Shown in pieces: positions 1-8,529 of a stretch of 43,624 nt of DNA (position 1 is its first letter; every line of letters begins with the position of its first letter). The notes beneath the pieces are model-generated. The model was not told where the DNA came from, made no database searches, and was given only the letters and a program-made list of their open reading frames with translations. Where the stretch lies: contig CAZKVQ010000024.1 of assembly GCA_964556255.1 (NCBI GenBank), forward strand, positions 1 through 43,624, read 5' to 3'. Both the position numbers and the translations under genes were made by a program. This stretch comes from JACJWR01 sp964556255 (GTDB lineage Bacteria; Actinomycetota; Actinomycetes; S36-B12; UBA10799).

Positions 1-54
1 ACCCGCGCTACCGCCTTGAGAGGGCGGCGTGCTAGGCCACTACACAACGGGGCC
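1..54 (-). tRNA. tRNA-Glu (CTC anticodon), cut by window edge
   Basis: On the minus strand the sequence from position 54 folds as the 5' three quarters of a tRNA: acceptor strand GGCCCCG, D arm, and an anticodon stem CCGCC/GGCGG around the loop CTCTCAA, giving anticodon CTC. The T arm and 3' acceptor strand lie beyond position 1. It is the second tRNA downstream of gltX, after tRNA-Gln, so the charging enzyme and its tRNA are neighbours. Confidence 0.9.
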
Positions 55-130
55 AGGAGTGTTCAGCGTAGCGCCCTTGTGAGGAGCGGCCGCCGGGGGT
101 GGAGTACCCGCGCGACGCTGGTGCCAAACG

Positions 131-202
131 CTGGGGTACCAGGACTCGAACCTGAACTAACGGAACCAGAATCCGTTGGGCTGCCAATTACCCCATACCC
201 CA
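131..202 (-). tRNA. tRNA-Gln (CTG anticodon)
   Basis: Complete 72-nt cloverleaf on the minus strand. The acceptor strands TGGGGTA and TACCCCA pair perfectly, the anticodon stem ACGGA/TCCGT encloses loop TTCTGGT (anticodon CTG), and the T loop reads GTTCGAGTC. The discriminator base is G and CCA is not encoded. It lies between gltX and tRNA-Glu. In actinomycetes Gln-tRNA is made by GltX mischarging followed by GatCAB amidation, so the linkage with gltX is functionally sensible. Confidence 0.95.
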
Positions 203-224
203 TGGGTCACGAACTGACCTGATC

Positions 225-230
225 ATTATA
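225..230 (-). promoter_or_regulatory. -10 element of the tRNA-Gln/tRNA-Glu unit
   Basis: A perfect TATAAT on the minus strand, 22 bases upstream of the tRNA-Gln 5' end, so transcription would start about 15 nt before the mature tRNA. No convincing -35 hexamer is visible at the usual distance. It is one of very few AT-rich hexamers in this GC-rich stretch, between the gltX stop and the tRNA. Confidence 0.6.
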
Positions 231-285
231 GAGGCCGCTCCGGCGCAACGGCACACCCCCTTGATCTACCACTGCGCCGTCAGGG

Positions 286-1836
286 TCAACCCGACGCCAG
301 TTGGACTGCCGCACTGATTCTCCGTAGCGACGACTCGCGCCCCAGCAACTCCATCGACTCGAACAGCGGCGGCGACACCCTCCTGCCAGTGATCGCGACC
401 CGCAGCGCCCCGAACGCCTGTCTGGGCTTCAGGCCCAGGCCCTCGATGAGGGCCGCCCGCAACGCGGACTGGATCGCCTCGGTGGTCCAGTCGGGCACCG
501 GTTCCAACGCCGACAGCGCGGCCGTCAACGACTCGGTGGAACCCACCACGAGTTTCTCGACGTCGGTCGGGTCCATGATCAGGTCCTCATCGGACACAAG
601 CAGGAATCCCAGCATCCCCGGTGCCTGCTGCAAGGTCTCCATCCGCTCGTGCACCAGCGGAGTGGCCTCCCGGATCATCTTCGCCTGCGCCTCTGTGGGG
701 TGCTCCCCCAGCACATCCGCGCGCTGCAGGAAGGGCACCATACGTTGAGCGAGGTCGTCCACGCTGATCGCGCGTATCCAGTCAGCGTTGATGGCGGTGC
801 ACTTCTTCAGGTCGAACCGCGCCGGGTTGGGATTGACACGGGAGATCTCGAATGCTTCGGCCATCTGCGCGGCAGAGAAGAACTCCTGGTCGCCTCCCGG
901 GGACCAGCCGAGTAGGCCCAGGTAGTTCACGAGTCCCTCGGGTAGGTAGCCGTTCTCCTTGTACATGGCCAGGTGGGACTCGGGGTCACGCTTGGACAAC
1001 TTCTTGTTGCCCTCGCCCATCACGTAGGGCAGGTGACCGAAGGCCGGGGTAGTCCCATCACCGACCCCGATCTCGGCCAGCGCCGCGTACATGGCTAGTT
1101 GCCGGGGTGTCGACGACAGCAGGTCCTCACCCCGCAGAACGTGCGTGATTCCCATCAACGCGTCGTCCACCGGGTTGACCAGGGTGTACAGCGGATGGCC
1201 ATTGCCGCGGACAATCACGAAGTCCGGCACATGCGCGGCATCGAAGCGCAACTCGCCGCGGACCAGGTCTTCCCACACCAACTCACCGTCGGGCATCCGG
1301 AACCGGAGCACCGGCACCCGGCCCTCGGCTTGGTACGCCGCAACTTGATCCGCAGTCAGGTCCCGGCACATCCGGTCATAGCCCGGCGCCTTCCCCTCTG
1401 ACCTGGCGATCTCCCGGCGCGCCTCAAGCTCCTCCGCACTGCAGTAGCAGTCGTAGGCGAATCCGGCCTCTCGCAGTCGAGCAGCGACGTCGGCGTAGAT
1501 CGACATCCTCTCTGACTGCCGATAGGGACCGTGGGGACCCCCGACCACCGGACCTTCGTCCCACTCCAGCCCGGCCCACCGCAATGCATCCAGCAGCGCC
1601 TGGTAGCTCTCCTCCGAATCACGTTCGGCATCGGTGTCCTCGATGCGGAAGACGAACGTGCCCCCGGTGTGTCGGGCATAAGCCCAGTTGAACAGCGCTG
1701 TTCGCAGCATTCCGACGTGCGGGTTGCCCGTGGGCGATGGGCAGAATCGCACCCGCACCGGACTGCTGCCCACGGCGGGCAATGTCGGCTGCTGGATCCC
1801 CGAGGTGTCGGGGTTGTGGTTCGGGTGGTCAGCCAC
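286..1836 (-). CDS. gltX: Glutamyl-tRNA synthetase
   Basis: Class I aminoacyl-tRNA synthetase that charges tRNA-Glu, and in actinomycetes usually also tRNA-Gln. The 516-residue product carries the HIGH-type signature in CPSPTGNPHVGML near residue 33, a GEDLLSS region and the KMSKS equivalent KKLSKRD near residue 280, followed by the helical anticodon-binding domain. The GTG start at 1836 overlaps the upstream FAH-family gene by 8 nt, which suggests translational coupling. The first 26 residues, rich in Pro and Ser, precede the conserved core (VRVRFCPSPTG) and could be an over-extension, but no better start with a ribosome site is evident. It is the last protein gene of the leuB-ilvE-cimA-FAH-gltX run and is followed by tRNA-Gln and tRNA-Glu. 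Confidence 0.97.
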   Translation of the reverse strand: MADHPNHNPDTSGIQQPTLPAVGSSPVRVRFCPSPTGNPHVGMLRTALFNWAYARHTGGTFVFRIEDTDAERDSEESYQALLDALRWAGLEWDEGPVVGGPHGPYRQSERMSIYADVAARLREAGFAYDCYCSAEELEARREIARSEGKAPGYDRMCRDLTADQVAAYQAEGRVPVLRFRMPDGELVWEDLVRGELRFDAAHVPDFVIVRGNGHPLYTLVNPVDDALMGITHVLRGEDLLSSTPRQLAMYAALAEIGVGDGTTPAFGHLPYVMGEGNKKLSKRDPESHLAMYKENGYLPEGLVNYLGLLGWSPGGDQEFFSAAQMAEAFEISRVNPNPARFDLKKCTAINADWIRAISVDDLAQRMVPFLQRADVLGEHPTEAQAKMIREATPLVHERMETLQQAPGMLGFLLVSDEDLIMDPTDVEKLVVGSTESLTAALSALEPVPDWTTEAIQSALRAALIEGLGLKPRQAFGALRVAITGRRVSPPLFESMELLGRESSLRRISAAVQLASG

Positions 1837-2650
1837 GCCGCGTCACCTCATTGGTCAGGGTGCCGATTCCTTCGATGGAAACCGACACCTCGTCTCCGGG
1901 CTCGATCGGCCCGACACCCGCGGGTGTGCCGGTCAGGATGACATCGCCAGGTGAAAGCGTCAGCACGGATGAGGTCCACGCCACCAGCGCGGCGACGTCA
2001 TAACTGAGGTCGGCAGTGCTGCCGTCCTGCCGGATCGAGCCGTTGACTCGAGCGCCGACACGCACCTGGGCGGCACCGGTGGCAAGTCCCGGCAGGTCCA
2101 CGACCCAGGGACCCAGCGGGCAGAACGTGTCGAACCCCTTGGCCCGTCCCCACTGGCCATCCCTGGCCTGCAGATCGCGGGCGCTGACATCGTTCGCGCA
2201 CGTGAAACCCAGGATCACATCGGGAACCTGCTCGCGCGTCACGTCGCGTGCGGTCCGCCCGATGACCACCGCCAGTTCAGACTCGTGGTGCACCATCTCG
2301 CTCGCGGACGGCAACTCGATTGCTGCACCTGGCCCGATGACGGCGGAGGACGGCTTGAGGAAGAACACCGGTTCCGCCGGTGGGGTGACGCCCATCTCCT
2401 CGGCATGTGCGGAGTAGTTCTTCGCGAAGGCCACGATCGTGTTCGGCAGGACCGGCGACAGCAGCTCCGCGTCATGCCACCTGACAGTCTCGCCCGTCGG
2501 TCGTGGATCCATCGCACGTACGTCGTCAATCACCCGCAGATCGTCGCCGGGACGCGAAGCCACCGCCGCCACCACCCGGCTGCCCACCCGGGCTCGAACC
2601 CGGATGGCGCCCGTCGGGGCGGCGGTGCTCTGCCACGTCTGCTGGGTCAT
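1829..2650 (-). CDS. FAH-family hydrolase/isomerase
   Basis: Fumarylacetoacetate hydrolase family protein of 273 residues. Members cleave or tautomerise beta-diketo acids such as acylpyruvates using a divalent metal. Visible family features are the metal-binding region MVHHESELAVVIG (near residue 120), NDVSARD, KGFDTFCPLGPW (near 170) and the C-terminal LTGTPAGVG. An N-terminal segment of about 60 residues precedes the catalytic fold, as in the YcgM/HpcE-like single-domain enzymes. The ATG overlaps the cimA stop by 4 nt (ATGA), and its own end overlaps gltX by 8 nt, so it is embedded in the operon. The true substrate cannot be read from the sequence. Placement among leucine and isoleucine genes recurs in actinomycetes, and a metabolite clean-up role (for example oxaloacetate or acylpyruvate tautomers) is inference. 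Confidence 0.9.
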   Translation of the reverse strand: MTQQTWQSTAAPTGAIRVRARVGSRVVAAVASRPGDDLRVIDDVRAMDPRPTGETVRWHDAELLSPVLPNTIVAFAKNYSAHAEEMGVTPPAEPVFFLKPSSAVIGPGAAIELPSASEMVHHESELAVVIGRTARDVTREQVPDVILGFTCANDVSARDLQARDGQWGRAKGFDTFCPLGPWVVDLPGLATGAAQVRVGARVNGSIRQDGSTADLSYDVAALVAWTSSVLTLSPGDVILTGTPAGVGPIEPGDEVSVSIEGIGTLTNEVTRRG

Positions 2651-4314
2651 CGAACGCCCCCGGGCAGGGTGGCCGGACGTTCGGATTCGTCAGGCGCCGG
2701 GTCCGCGGCATGCAATAGCCCGTAGTCCACCGCGTCGCGAAGTGCCATCCACGAGGCGGCAACCACGTTGTCGTGCACACCCACAGTGGTCCAGTACTTC
2801 CCGCCGTCCTCAGATCCCACCAGCACCCTGGTGACGGCGTCCGTGCCACGCACACCCTCAATGATCCGCACCTTGTAGTCCGCCAGCGAGATGTCGGCCA
2901 ACTGCGGGAATATCACGGTCAACGCCGAACGCAGTGCGTTGTCGAGAGCATTGACGGGGCCGTTGCCCTCACCGGTCGCCACGATGCGTTCGCCACCAGC
3001 GTGCACCTTGACCGTGGCCTCGCTGACGACCTCGCCGTCGGATCGCTGTTCCACGATGGCTCGCCACGACTCCACCTCGAACGTCCGTACCTGCTCGCCC
3101 AGCGCGTCCCGGAGCAGCAACTCGAAGGAGGCATCGGCGGCTTCGAAGGTCCACCCTTTCGACTCCAGCTCCTTGACCTCGTCGACCACCACGGAAAGTG
3201 CCTCCGGATGGCCTGCCAGGTCAACTCCGAGCTCGCGACTCTTGAGCTCGACCGACGCGCGGCCCGCCATCTCGGTCACCAGCACCCGCATGTCGTTTCC
3301 GACCAGTGACGGATCCATGTGGTTGTACAACTCGGCGTTCACGCGCAGTGCACTGGCATGCAGCCCGGCCTTATGCGCGAAAGCACTGACCCCCACATAG
3401 GGCTGGTGGGTGTCCGGCGGGAGGTTCGCGATCTCCGCGAGGGCGTGGGCGACCCGATGCATGTCGGCCATCCGCTCAGCAGGTAGAACCTCGATTCCCA
3501 GTTTGAACTGCAAGTTGGCGGACACAGCGAACAGATCCGCGTTCCCCGTGCGTTCGCCGTAGCCGTTGGCGGTGCACTGTGCGTGGGTCGCTCCTGCCTC
3601 CACGGCGGTTATCGTGTTGGCCACCGCACAGCCGGTGTCGTCCTGACAGTGGATGCCGATGCGGGCATCGGTACCTTCCGCCACCGCAGTGACGACCCGG
3701 GCAATCCCTGAGGGCAACATGCCACCGTTCGTGTCGCACAGGACGACGGCCTCGGCGCCGGCCGCATGCGCCGCCCGCACCACGTCCAGAGCGTACGCAC
3801 CGTCATGCCCGAAACCGTCGAAGAAGTGCTCACAGTCGACGAACACCCGGCGACCCTCGGACCGCAGATAGGCGACCGTGTCGGCGATCATCGCCAAGTT
3901 CTCGTCATACGTCGTGCGAAGGGCTTCGGTGACGTGACGCACATCGCTCTTGGCGACCAGGGTCACCACCGGTGTCTGGGCATCGAGCAGGGCCTTGACC
4001 TGCTCGTCACTCTCGACGTCCACCCCGGCGTGCCTGGTGGCCCCGAAGGCCACCAGCAAGGAGTTCTGCAACGCGATCTCGTCACGTGCCCGGGCGAAGT
4101 ACTCGGTGTCCTTGGGCAGGGCACCGGGCCAGCCCCCTTCGATGAACCCGACTCCGAAACCGTCGAGGATACGGGTAACGGCGAGTTTGTCCTCGACCGA
4201 GTACGAGATGCCCTCGCGTTGGGCGCCGTCGCGCAGGGTCGTGTCATAGAGCTGGAATGCCGGTCCGGCTGAACCGCCCGGTTCGGCGAATGTGGTTGTG
4301 CTGTCTGCGGTCAT
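2647..4314 (-). CDS. cimA: (R)-citramalate synthase
   Basis: LeuA/CimA-type acyltransferase that condenses acetyl-CoA with pyruvate to citramalate, the threonine-independent entry into isoleucine. The catalytic TIM barrel starts at QLYDTTLRDGAQREGISYS (canonical LRDG). It continues with IGIHCQDDTGCAVANT, GATHAQCTANGYGERTGNADL and the HKAGLHASA motif, followed by a C-terminal regulatory domain. The TIGR00977-type sequence separates it from the leuA product at 6695. I chose the ATG at 4314 (555 residues) because AGGA lies 9 nt upstream. A GTG at 4389 would add 25 non-conserved residues and has no ribosome site. The gene follows ilvE and overlaps the FAH gene by 4 nt. Confidence 0.93.
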   Translation of the reverse strand: MTADSTTTFAEPGGSAGPAFQLYDTTLRDGAQREGISYSVEDKLAVTRILDGFGVGFIEGGWPGALPKDTEYFARARDEIALQNSLLVAFGATRHAGVDVESDEQVKALLDAQTPVVTLVAKSDVRHVTEALRTTYDENLAMIADTVAYLRSEGRRVFVDCEHFFDGFGHDGAYALDVVRAAHAAGAEAVVLCDTNGGMLPSGIARVVTAVAEGTDARIGIHCQDDTGCAVANTITAVEAGATHAQCTANGYGERTGNADLFAVSANLQFKLGIEVLPAERMADMHRVAHALAEIANLPPDTHQPYVGVSAFAHKAGLHASALRVNAELYNHMDPSLVGNDMRVLVTEMAGRASVELKSRELGVDLAGHPEALSVVVDEVKELESKGWTFEAADASFELLLRDALGEQVRTFEVESWRAIVEQRSDGEVVSEATVKVHAGGERIVATGEGNGPVNALDNALRSALTVIFPQLADISLADYKVRIIEGVRGTDAVTRVLVGSEDGGKYWTTVGVHDNVVAASWMALRDAVDYGLLHAADPAPDESERPATLPGGVR

Positions 4315-4395
4315 CGTCGAGGTTCCTGTCTTGAACGAGGTGGGCTCACATGGCTGGGCATCGTCGGCACCGGTCGCAGCGTCCGCCACGACCGG

Positions 4396-5490
4396 TCACG
4401 GAATTCGATGCACCCAGCCGTGGACATCAGGGGCTCTGCCAGTCTGGATGTCCAGCAGTGACTGCCGCAGTTCGATCGCGATCGGGCCCGCACTGGCATC
4501 GCGGACATCCCAACTATGGCGATGGGAGCGCACCGAACCGACGGGCGTGATGACAGCTGCGGTTCCGCAGGCGAACACCTCGGTGATCTCACCTGACTCG
4601 CAGTCCTCGCGCCACTGGTCCATGCTGATCCGGCCTTCGCCGACGTCGTACCCCTGGTCCGCAGCCAGGGTCAGCAGCGATTCCCTGGTGACGCCCGGCA
4701 ACAAGGTGCCCGTCAGTTCCGGCGTCATGATGCGAGCACCCGGACCGGACCCGTAGACGAAGAACAGGTTCATCCCACCCATCTCCTCGACCCAGCGGCG
4801 CTCGCGCGCGTCGAGCCAGACCACCTGGTCGCAGCCATGCTCGGCGGCCTCAGCCTGTGCCACCAGTGAGGCCGCATAGTTACCGGCACACTTGGCCTCT
4901 CCGGTACCGCCAGGCGCCGCCCGCACGTACTCCTCAGAGATCCAAACCGTCACGGGCTTGACGCCATGGGTGAAGTAGGCCCCGGCGGGTGATGCGATGA
5001 CCATGAAGTCGTAGGTGCTCGAGGGTCGCACGCCCAAACCGATCTCGGTGCCCAGCATGAAGGGCCTGATGTAGAGGGACTTCTCCTGATCGTCCGGCAC
5101 CCAGTCGGACTGCAACGACACGAGGCTCTCGATGGCAGACACGAAGAGCTCAGTGGGCAGTTCGGGCATCGCCAATCGGATCGCCGAACGGTTGAACCTG
5201 GCAGCGTTGCGTTCCGGGCGGAAGAGTGCCAAAGAACCATCGGGCTGCCGGTAGGCCTTCAGACCCTCGAAGATGCTCTGACCGTAATGCAGCGAGTTGG
5301 TAGAGGGGTCCATCGTCAGCGGGCCGTAAGGCACCACACCGGCGTCGTGCCATTGCCCATCCTGGTACTTGGCGACGACCATCAGGTCGCACGGATAGCG
5401 GCAGAAACCCGGATCGCGGAGGATCTCGGCCAGCCGGGCAGGATCGGTCGGGGAGGCGCTCGCCTGCACGGTCAAGTCCATCGCCGTCAC
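4396..5490 (-). CDS. ilvE: Branched-chain amino acid aminotransferase
   Basis: PLP-dependent fold type IV transaminase for the last step of valine, leucine and isoleucine synthesis, with glutamate as donor. The 364-residue product shows LHYGQSIFEGLKAY, LYIRPF, the cofactor lysine in GEAKCAGNYAASL (near residue 202), VEEMGGMNLFF and EVFACGTAAVITPVG, the signatures of the class II BCAT family. The GTG at 5490 overlaps the leuB stop by 4 nt (GTGA). An ATG three codons later (5481) is an equally good start. Expression is presumably coupled to leuB upstream and cimA downstream. Confidence 0.96.
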   Translation of the reverse strand: MTAMDLTVQASASPTDPARLAEILRDPGFCRYPCDLMVVAKYQDGQWHDAGVVPYGPLTMDPSTNSLHYGQSIFEGLKAYRQPDGSLALFRPERNAARFNRSAIRLAMPELPTELFVSAIESLVSLQSDWVPDDQEKSLYIRPFMLGTEIGLGVRPSSTYDFMVIASPAGAYFTHGVKPVTVWISEEYVRAAPGGTGEAKCAGNYAASLVAQAEAAEHGCDQVVWLDARERRWVEEMGGMNLFFVYGSGPGARIMTPELTGTLLPGVTRESLLTLAADQGYDVGEGRISMDQWREDCESGEITEVFACGTAAVITPVGSVRSHRHSWDVRDASAGPIAIELRQSLLDIQTGRAPDVHGWVHRIP

Positions 5491-6527
5491 CGCCCGACCG
5501 CCGCGGCGAGTGCATCGCCGATCTCCGCGGTGGTCCGCTCCTCTGCCCCCCGGGCGGCCAGATCGTCGGACACCGCCTTCTCGACCTCGGCCGCAGCCGC
5601 GGTCTGGCCGAGATGGTCGAGCATCATGGCGACCGACAACACCGTCGCGGTGGGATCGGCGATCCCCTTCCCCGCGATATCAGGTGCTGAACCGTGAACC
5701 GGCTCGAACATCGACGGATGCCTACGAGAGGCGTCGATGTTGCCACTGGCGGCGCGCCCGATGCCTCCCGCGATCGCGGCACCGATGTCGGTGATGATGT
5801 CACCGAACAGGTTGTCGGTGACGACCACGTCGAATCGCTCCGGGTTGGTGATGAAGAACATCGATGCCGCATCGACATGGCAGTAGTCCGTGGTGACGCC
5901 GGGGAATTCCGCGGCCACCTCATCGAACACCCGCTGCCACAGGGCTCCTGCGTTGGTCAGCACGTTGGTCTTATGCACCAACGTGACGTGCCCACGACGA
6001 CGGGTGGCTCGATCGAATGCGTCGCGCACGATGCGCTCTACCCCGAAGGCTGTGTTGAGGCTGTCCTCGACCGCCACTTCCTGGGGCGTCCCGACCCGAA
6101 GCCGACCACCGGCACCGACATAGGGACCCTCGGTCCCCTCTCGGCAGACGACCATGTCGATGTCGGCCGGCGTCTTACCCGCGAGCGGCGTCGTAACGCC
6201 CGGGTAGAGCTTCACCGGACGCAGATTGACGTGATGGTCGAGCTCGAACCTCAGTCGCAGCAGTAGTCCCCGCTCCAGCACGCCCGGCGGCACCGATGGG
6301 TCACCGACGGCGCCGAGCAGGATCGCATCGTGTCCGGCGATCTCCGTCAGCACACTGTCCGGCAGCACTTCCCCGGTGTCGTGGTAGCGGCGTGCGCCGA
6401 GATCGTAGGTGTCGGTGTCGATGGTCACCGTTCCCGCGGTCGCGGCCTGCAGCACCTTGACACCTTCGGCCACGACTTCGGCACCTATGCCGTCGCCGGG
6501 GATCACGGCGATACGCAGGGATTCCAT
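5487..6527 (-). CDS. leuB: 3-isopropylmalate dehydrogenase
   Basis: NAD-dependent oxidative decarboxylase of the leucine pathway, 346 residues. It has the family start IAVIPGDGIGAEVV, the substrate-binding arginines in LLLRLRFELDHHVNLRPVKLYPG, the REGTEGPYVG loop, VTLVHKTNVL with the catalytic lysine, the metal aspartates in VVVTDNLFGDIITD, and the NAD-binding EPVHGSAPDIAGKGIADPTA. The short actinobacterial form matches LeuB rather than isocitrate dehydrogenase. The ATG at 6527 is the first gene of the minus-strand run to gltX. It diverges from leuA, so the 167 nt between them must hold both promoters. Confidence 0.97.
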   Translation of the reverse strand: MESLRIAVIPGDGIGAEVVAEGVKVLQAATAGTVTIDTDTYDLGARRYHDTGEVLPDSVLTEIAGHDAILLGAVGDPSVPPGVLERGLLLRLRFELDHHVNLRPVKLYPGVTTPLAGKTPADIDMVVCREGTEGPYVGAGGRLRVGTPQEVAVEDSLNTAFGVERIVRDAFDRATRRRGHVTLVHKTNVLTNAGALWQRVFDEVAAEFPGVTTDYCHVDAASMFFITNPERFDVVVTDNLFGDIITDIGAAIAGGIGRAASGNIDASRRHPSMFEPVHGSAPDIAGKGIADPTATVLSVAMMLDHLGQTAAAAEVEKAVSDDLAARGAEERTTAEIGDALAAAVGR

Positions 6528-6573
6528 GTGGTCAGCCTAGTGTGCCGACCGGTGTGCCGGCGCCGGCAGGTGC

Positions 6574-6579
6574 TAGCCT
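6574..6579 (+). promoter_or_regulatory. -10 element of the leuA leader transcript
   Basis: TAGCCT fits the actinobacterial TANNNT -10 pattern. Seven bases separate it from the GTG of the leader peptide at 6587, so the predicted transcription start falls on the first base of that codon. The leader mRNA would be leaderless, which is common in actinobacteria. No clear -35 is seen. Confidence 0.5.
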
Positions 6580-6586
6580 TGCTCCC

Positions 6587-6625
6587 GTGCGGACACTGCT
6601 CCTTCGGCGCCGCGGCGAGGCCTGA
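6587..6625 (+). CDS. leuA leader peptide (attenuation)
   Basis: A 12-residue open frame starting with GTG reads MRTLLLRRRGEA followed by TGA. Three consecutive leucine codons (CTG CTC CTT) sit where a leucine-starved ribosome would stall. The frame lies 69 nt upstream of the leuA start, immediately after a -10-like hexamer, and its second half forms one arm of a stable hairpin. Leader peptides with tandem Leu codons upstream of leuA are established in actinobacteria, so a ribosome-mediated attenuator is the natural reading. It is a regulatory peptide, not expected to act as a protein. Confidence 0.75.
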   Translation: MRTLLLRRRGEA

Positions 6626-6647
6626 CCACACCGGCCCCTCGTCGCGG
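6610..6647 (+). promoter_or_regulatory. leuA attenuator hairpin
   Basis: Positions 6610-6620 (CCGCGGCGAGG) pair along all 11 bases with 6637-6647 (CCTCGTCGCGG), with one G-U pair and a 16-nt loop. The 5' arm overlaps the Arg-Gly-Glu codons of the leader peptide, so a ribosome that runs through or stalls at the Leu codons would change its folding. No U-rich tract follows, so control may act on translation or through a Rho-type mechanism. The exact alternative fold is not resolved here. Confidence 0.55.
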
Positions 6648-6694
6648 AGTGTTGTGATGCACCGGTGACCCGAAGACCAGCCCCAGGAGCCGAT

Positions 6695-8476
6695 GTGAGT
6701 CCACACCCCTCCGACGCACCCACTGCGGCCGTAGCCGCCCGTGTGTCGAATGCCTACGACCTGCGCAATGCCCAGCAACCGACCGAGATGGCGTACGCCC
6801 GCTACCGGCCGTTCACCCCGATAGACCTGCCCGACCGACGCTGGCCCTCACGGGTTATCGACACCCCACCTCGGTGGTGCGCTGTCGATCTGCGAGACGG
6901 CAACCAAGCCCTGATCGATCCGATGTCCCCGGCCCGCAAACGGCGGATGTTCGAGCTCCTGGTCTCCATGGGCTACAAAGAGATCGAAGTCGGTTTCCCT
7001 TCCGCCTCGCAGACCGACTTCGACTTCGTTCGGCAACTCATCGAGGAGGACCTGATCCCCGATGACGTCGTCATCCAGGTACTGACCCAGGCCCGTGACC
7101 ACCTGATCGAGCGGACCTACGAGTCCATCCGCGGTGCAGACCAGGCGATCGTGCACCTCTACAACTCGACCTCCACGCTGCAACGACGGGTCGTGTTCGG
7201 ACTGGATCGAGATGGCATCCGCGACATCGCGGTCCATGGGGCCCAGTTGTGCGTGAAGTACGCAGACAGCGTCCCCGGCACCGAGGTCTACTTCGAGTAC
7301 TCCCCCGAGTCGTACACCGGCACCGAACTGGAGTTCGCTGTCGACGTCTGCGACTCGGTGAACGAAGTCTTCCAACCGACGCCGGACCGCAAGGTCGTCA
7401 TCAATCTGCCCGCCACGGTCGAAATGGCAACGCCCAACGTGTATGCCGACTCGATCGAGTGGATGAGCCGCAACCTGGCTCATCGGGACGGCATCGTGCT
7501 GTCCCTGCACCCGCACAACGACCGCGGCACGGCGGTGGCGGCAGCTGAACTCGGCTACCTGGCCGGGGCGGATCGGATCGAGGGATGCCTGTTCGGAAAC
7601 GGTGAGCGGACCGGGAACGTCTGCCTGGTCACGTTGGGCATGAACCTGTTCAGCCAGGGCATCGATCCGCAGATCGACTTCCGCAACATCGACGAGATCC
7701 GTCGGACGGTCGAGTACTGCAACCAACTGCCCGTCAATGAACGCCACCCGTACGGTGGCGACCTTGTGTACACGGCCTTCTCAGGGTCGCACCAGGACGC
7801 GATCAACAAAGGGTTGAAGGCGATGGCCGAGGACGCGGCCGATGCTGGCTGCGACGTCGACGACTTCCGCTGGGAGGTGCCCTACCTGCCCATCGACCCG
7901 AAGGACGTCGGGCGCACGTATGAGGCCGTCATCCGGGTGAACTCCCAGTCCGGCAAGGGCGGCGTCGCCTACATCATGAGGACCGAGCACAAGCTGGAGT
8001 TGCCGCGGCGGCTGCAGATCGAGTTCTCGGGCGTGATCCAGTCGGTGACCGACGACGACGGCGGCGAAGTGACCGCAGACCGGATGTTCGAGATCTTCGC
8101 CGACGAGTACCTACCCTCCGGGGCCGAGCATTGGGGTCGGTTCGAGCTTCTGGACTACGACCTGACCAGCAGGTCCGACGGCATGAGCGGGGTTGCGGTG
8201 CGGCTGCGCGACTCAGGGGTCCCCATCGAGCTGACAGGCGAGGGCAACGGGCCCATCGCCGCGTTCTGCAACGCCCTGGCCACCATCGACGTCGATGTCC
8301 GCGTGCTCGACTACAACGAGCACGCGCTGTCGGCGGGCGGCGATGCCCTGGCCGCCAGCTACCTGGAATGCGCCGTCGGCGCTCGCGTGCTGTGGGGGGT
8401 CGGAATCGACTCCTCCATCGTCACGTCCAGCCTGCGAGCTGTGGTGAGCGCGGTCAACCGCGCAAGCCGCGAGTAG
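6695..8476 (+). CDS. leuA: 2-isopropylmalate synthase
   Basis: Condenses acetyl-CoA with 2-oxoisovalerate, the committed step to leucine. About 593 residues, of the long LeuA type 2 family found in actinobacteria. The TIM barrel carries WCAVDLRDGNQALIDPM (LRDGNQ), IEVGFPSASQTDFDF, LSLHPHNDRGTAVAA (metal HxH region) and CLFGNGERTGNVCL. It is followed by a linker and a C-terminal leucine-sensing allosteric domain (about residues 440-590) with the GEGNGPIAA motif. The GTG at 6695 was chosen because AGGAG lies 5 nt upstream. A GTG at 6665 in the same frame lacks such a site. It is transcribed alone on the plus strand behind a leader peptide attenuator and probably also responds to leucine feedback. 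Confidence 0.96.
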   Translation: MSPHPSDAPTAAVAARVSNAYDLRNAQQPTEMAYARYRPFTPIDLPDRRWPSRVIDTPPRWCAVDLRDGNQALIDPMSPARKRRMFELLVSMGYKEIEVGFPSASQTDFDFVRQLIEEDLIPDDVVIQVLTQARDHLIERTYESIRGADQAIVHLYNSTSTLQRRVVFGLDRDGIRDIAVHGAQLCVKYADSVPGTEVYFEYSPESYTGTELEFAVDVCDSVNEVFQPTPDRKVVINLPATVEMATPNVYADSIEWMSRNLAHRDGIVLSLHPHNDRGTAVAAAELGYLAGADRIEGCLFGNGERTGNVCLVTLGMNLFSQGIDPQIDFRNIDEIRRTVEYCNQLPVNERHPYGGDLVYTAFSGSHQDAINKGLKAMAEDAADAGCDVDDFRWEVPYLPIDPKDVGRTYEAVIRVNSQSGKGGVAYIMRTEHKLELPRRLQIEFSGVIQSVTDDDGGEVTADRMFEIFADEYLPSGAEHWGRFELLDYDLTSRSDGMSGVAVRLRDSGVPIELTGEGNGPIAAFCNALATIDVDVRVLDYNEHALSAGGDALAASYLECAVGARVLWGVGIDSSIVTSSLRAVVSAVNRASRE

Positions 8477-8490
8477 CTCCTGGGCGGGTC

Positions 8491-8529
8491 GCACAGCCAG
8501 GCCACCCGGGTCTCTGCCTGCCGGTGTGC
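8491..8529. terminator. Possible bidirectional terminator hairpin
   Basis: The arms GCACA and TGTGC, with an inner CAGGC/GCCTG stem, fold into a hairpin between the convergent leuA and the zinc-motif membrane gene. It has an internal loop and no U tract on either strand, so the call rests on position and pairing only. Confidence 0.3.
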
